From Chloroflexota bacterium (GTDB lineage: Bacteria; Chloroflexota; Dehalococcoidia; SZUA-161; SpSt-899), in NCBI GenBank assembly GCA_018657655.1, contig JABHWQ010000093.1:1-6544 (forward strand): a DNA stretch of 6,544 nucleotides, given 5' to 3'. Below are positions 6,406-6,544 of this stretch, piece by piece. Position numbers and translations under genes: made by a program. Every line of letters starts with the position of its first letter. The stretch's first letter is position 1. The notes beneath the pieces are model-generated. The model was not told the origin of the DNA. It saw only the letters and a program-made list of their open reading frames with translations, and did not search any database.

Positions 6406-6544
6406 GGGGTAAAGTCCTAAATTAGCCACTATATTCGTATCTGTTTTCAAGCAATTGTAAAATCGACTTGATTTTGTCTTTAGCTTCCATGTTTCTATGA
6501 TTGTATCGCCATGCGTATTCTGCAATATACAGAGGTAGACGTTC
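6406..6544 (-). mobile_element. End of an insertion sequence, probably IS1595 family (partial)
   Basis: The presence of the element rests on the transposase C-terminus read on the minus strand. The outer boundary is a guess: GGGGTAAAGTCCTAAATTAG starting at 6406 is placed where a terminal inverted repeat should be, 16 bases beyond the transposase stop. The other end is outside the window, so neither the inverted repeat nor a target duplication (8 bases in this family) can be tested. CATATTCT just before it would be the candidate target copy. Confidence 0.45.
6422..6544 (-). CDS. Transposase C-terminus, probably IS1595 family (ISXO2-like), partial
   Basis: On the minus strand the frame is open from the window edge (6544) through 40 codons to TAA at 6424-6422. 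It contains LPLYIAEYAWRYNHRN, the pattern found near the C-terminus of ISXO2-like DDE transposases of the IS1595 family, where an aromatic-rich helix follows the catalytic core. The catalytic residues lie outside the window. The remaining tail is Lys-rich and charged. Whether the full gene is intact cannot be seen. The orientation is opposite to the operon. Confidence 0.65.
   Translation of the reverse strand, partial: ERLPLYIAEYAWRYNHRNMEAKDKIKSILQLLENRYEYSG

Overview
The window comes from a bacterium, most likely Gram-negative. It carries a type II secretion/type IV pilus type assembly ATPase and a hybrid two-component relay, with balanced to slightly AT-rich composition and good Shine-Dalgarno sites. 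No gene present fixes the taxon. Multi-receiver hybrid kinases with free HPt proteins, and membrane-anchored DUF1080-like proteins, fit deltaproteobacteria-like or related environmental phyla, but that is only an inference.

Layout. All genes up to base 6375 lie on the plus strand. (1) Bases 1-2010 hold the 3' part of a hybrid histidine kinase, PAS - HisKA - HATPase - REC - REC, whose start is outside the window. (2) A 166-base gap has a weak hairpin just after the kinase stop and a 10-base direct repeat with a 22-base period. (3) Two small paralogous HPt proteins follow (2177-2503 and 2643-2972), a tandem duplication that includes about 75 bases of 5' leader. (4) The second HPt gene overlaps by 11 bases the start of an 859-residue fusion, REC - degenerate MshEN-like domain - GspE/PilB ATPase - REC (2962-5541). 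(5) Three bases later comes a membrane protein with an N-terminal four-cysteine zinc-ribbon-like motif, one TM segment and a DUF1080/LamG-like domain (5545-6375). (6) The right edge holds the C-terminal 40 codons of a probable IS1595-family (ISXO2-like) transposase on the minus strand. The element seems to have inserted just after the operon, possibly into the first codons of a further gene starting at 6387.

How the genes may work together. The kinase has two receivers but no visible HPt domain. The next two genes are free HPt proteins, and the next gene places a receiver at each end of a secretion/pilus ATPase. The order gives a full His-Asp-His-Asp phosphorelay whose output would be a motor ATPase rather than a DNA-binding regulator. 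The sequence shows the domains, the intact phosphorylation residues and the tight spacing. Control of ATPase activity by phosphotransfer is inferred. No other pilus or secretion genes (pilin, platform protein, secretin) are visible, so the ATPase is an orphan within this window.
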